From positions 36,837,187 through 36,901,186 of the forward strand of contig OW388305.1 in assembly GCA_936450465.1 (NCBI GenBank): a stretch of DNA of 64,000 nucleotides, read 5' to 3'. Under the pieces are notes generated by a model that ran no database searches, had not been told where the DNA came from, and worked only from the letters and a program-made list of their open reading frames with translations. A program made the translations under genes and the position numbers. This stretch comes from Gibbula magus (lineage: Eukaryota > Mollusca > Gastropoda > Trochida > Trochidae). Shown one piece after another: positions 63,001 to 64,000 of this stretch (its first letter is position 1; every line of letters begins with the position of its first letter).

Positions 63001-63194
63001 GAGGTTTTAGTGAGCAATTACAACACTTCATACAGTGCTCGGATACTAGAGACTTGTCAAATGTATGTTGGAATTATCATGCCATGGATGACTTTTCTGA
63101 TTCGATACTTGGCCTTTCTTGTTTCCTCAGGAGTAATAATCAGTCGTCAGACACCCACGACAGACTCCTAAGAGAAATAGTGAAACTAAGTTAA
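63001..63194 (+). CDS. Unrecognised possible terminal exon
   Basis: GATTTTCTAACTTCAG ends at 63,000 and looks like a splice acceptor. The following 64 codons are open to TAA (63,192-63,194): GGFSEQLQHFIQCSDTRDL, SNVCWNYHAMDDFSDS, ILGLSCFLRSNNQSSD, then THDRLLREIVKLS. AATAAA occurs at 63,400-63,405. Composition is protein-like, hydrophilic and acidic, with no domain I recognise and no upstream exon found. It may be a real last exon of a gene mostly outside or scattered in the window, or chance. Confidence 0.22.
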
Positions 63195-63199
63195 TTTGA

Positions 63200-64000
63200 C
63201 ATTCGTAACTTTGTTCTCAATATACAGTATGACCCCGAGGACATGTATGTCAATTGTCTATTTCTTTCAATCATGATGCATTTATTAACACATTCAACGA
63301 AAAATCTAAATGACAATAATTCAATGAAGAATTTGAATGTCAGCTTATGTGTTGTCAATGAAAAATTAAGGTTATTGACGTGGTATTTAAACTCAGGTGA
63401 ATAAATGAGTTTGCAAGTACGTTAAATCTGATTGTGAATGTGACTTTGTAACTTTGAAATTCTGATGGTTTCCCACTGGACAGTTTTATAATGATCCGAT
63501 TGTGACCATGTATAGTTCATTATGTGGGGAAATCATTTAGCTTTCGTAACGTAGTCATCGACTGTGCCATAAAAATTGTTTTTGATGCGAAATATGACTT
63601 TGAATGAGCATGGGGTGGTTTCGTCGTTACATCCCTTTCCTTTTATATAGGAATAGGGTCTAAATAGGTATATGTCTTTCACACGCTGTTTCTAAGCGAT
63701 ACACACCCCTGTTTAACTTATTAGAAGGCATGGACACAACATGTCTTAAATTAAATATCTGAGCGTCTGATGACGTGAATACTGCTGTTATTTCTCACGA
63801 TTGTGTTTCCTAAAGTAGATTCTGAATTATGAGGATTATTTGAAAAGGTTGTAAGTGAATCCGCTTGTGTAATTTTTTTCCAAAAACACACTTGAGAAGG
63901 TAATTCTGTCATTGTGTACAGGAGCTTATTGAACTATTTGGAAAAGTAGCCGTAAAGTTTAGATCATGTAACCATCAACCTATCAGCGTTCAACTAATGT
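63200..64000. other. Unassigned window end
   Basis: AT-rich; no frame, repeat or element supported. It could include 3' UTR if the preceding exon candidate is real. Confidence 0.35.

Overview
This is an AT-rich piece of animal nuclear genome with no convincing complete host gene. The bacterial-style signals one would look for (dense long ORFs, operons, Shine-Dalgarno sites) are absent; the longest open frames are decayed transposon remnants. Two short elements end in, or begin with the complement of, GCGGCGTTAAA followed by ACTCAC-type repeats. I associate that tail with gastropod genomes (abalone and limpet type), so a marine mollusc, probably a gastropod, is the best guess; this is inference from memory and not a database result.

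The dominant structure is old, repeated segmental duplication. Copy A (1 to about 10.69 kb) is collinear with copy C (about 28.74 to 40.43 kb), at an offset that starts near 28.77 kb and grows with insertions. A shorter, heavily deleted copy B lies at about 14.23-15.97 kb. A second module, X, occurs at about 11.82-14.30 kb (X1) and 18.72-21.38 kb (X2). Smaller modules recur inside these: M (2.2, 3.24, 23.73, 31.23 and 32.39 kb) and N (4.5, 6.84, 34.6, 36.86 and 48.7 kb). A fainter pair links about 40.97-43.4 kb with 49.45-52.5 kb. Because the copies are aligned paralogues, insertions present in one and missing in another can be ordered in time.

Mobile-element remnants by position: a CR1/Rex-like LINE 3' end shared by A and C (0.70-1.58 kb, 29.5-30.22 kb); short inverted-repeat elements of possible Penelope-like origin (9.80, 24.74 and 38.65 kb); an L1/Tx1-like LINE carboxy terminus (16.0-16.4 kb); a 1-kb foldback element built from TCTAGA palindromes (33.16-34.17 kb); an insert with a tRNA-derived head on the minus strand (34.9-35.8 kb); a SINE with a perfect B box (40.44-40.75 kb); Tc1-like transposase relics (41.1-41.8 and 54.7-55.03 kb); a minus-strand CR1/L2-like LINE interrupted by a hairpin element (43.85-45.45 kb); a MITE (52.9-53.3 kb); a plus-strand CR1/L2-like LINE 3' end with an ATT-repeat tail (53.5-54.3 kb); and palindromic hairpins at 18.4 and 59.2 kb.

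Tandem arrays include a 20-bp minisatellite with 40-, 60- and 120-bp higher-order periods (22.38-22.90 kb), an array of palindromic ACAAGTTATAACTTGT units (10.43-10.59 kb), a near-identical 112-bp doublet (12.56-12.78 kb), a 54-bp doublet (43.26-43.37 kb), a 320-bp doublet (57.64-58.11 kb) and a TA microsatellite (39.76 kb). Two short segments (46.79-46.98 kb minus, 63.00-63.19 kb plus) look weakly like exons; neither is recognised. Nothing here looks like a coherent new gene system. The value of the window is its duplication history and its foldback and palindromic elements.
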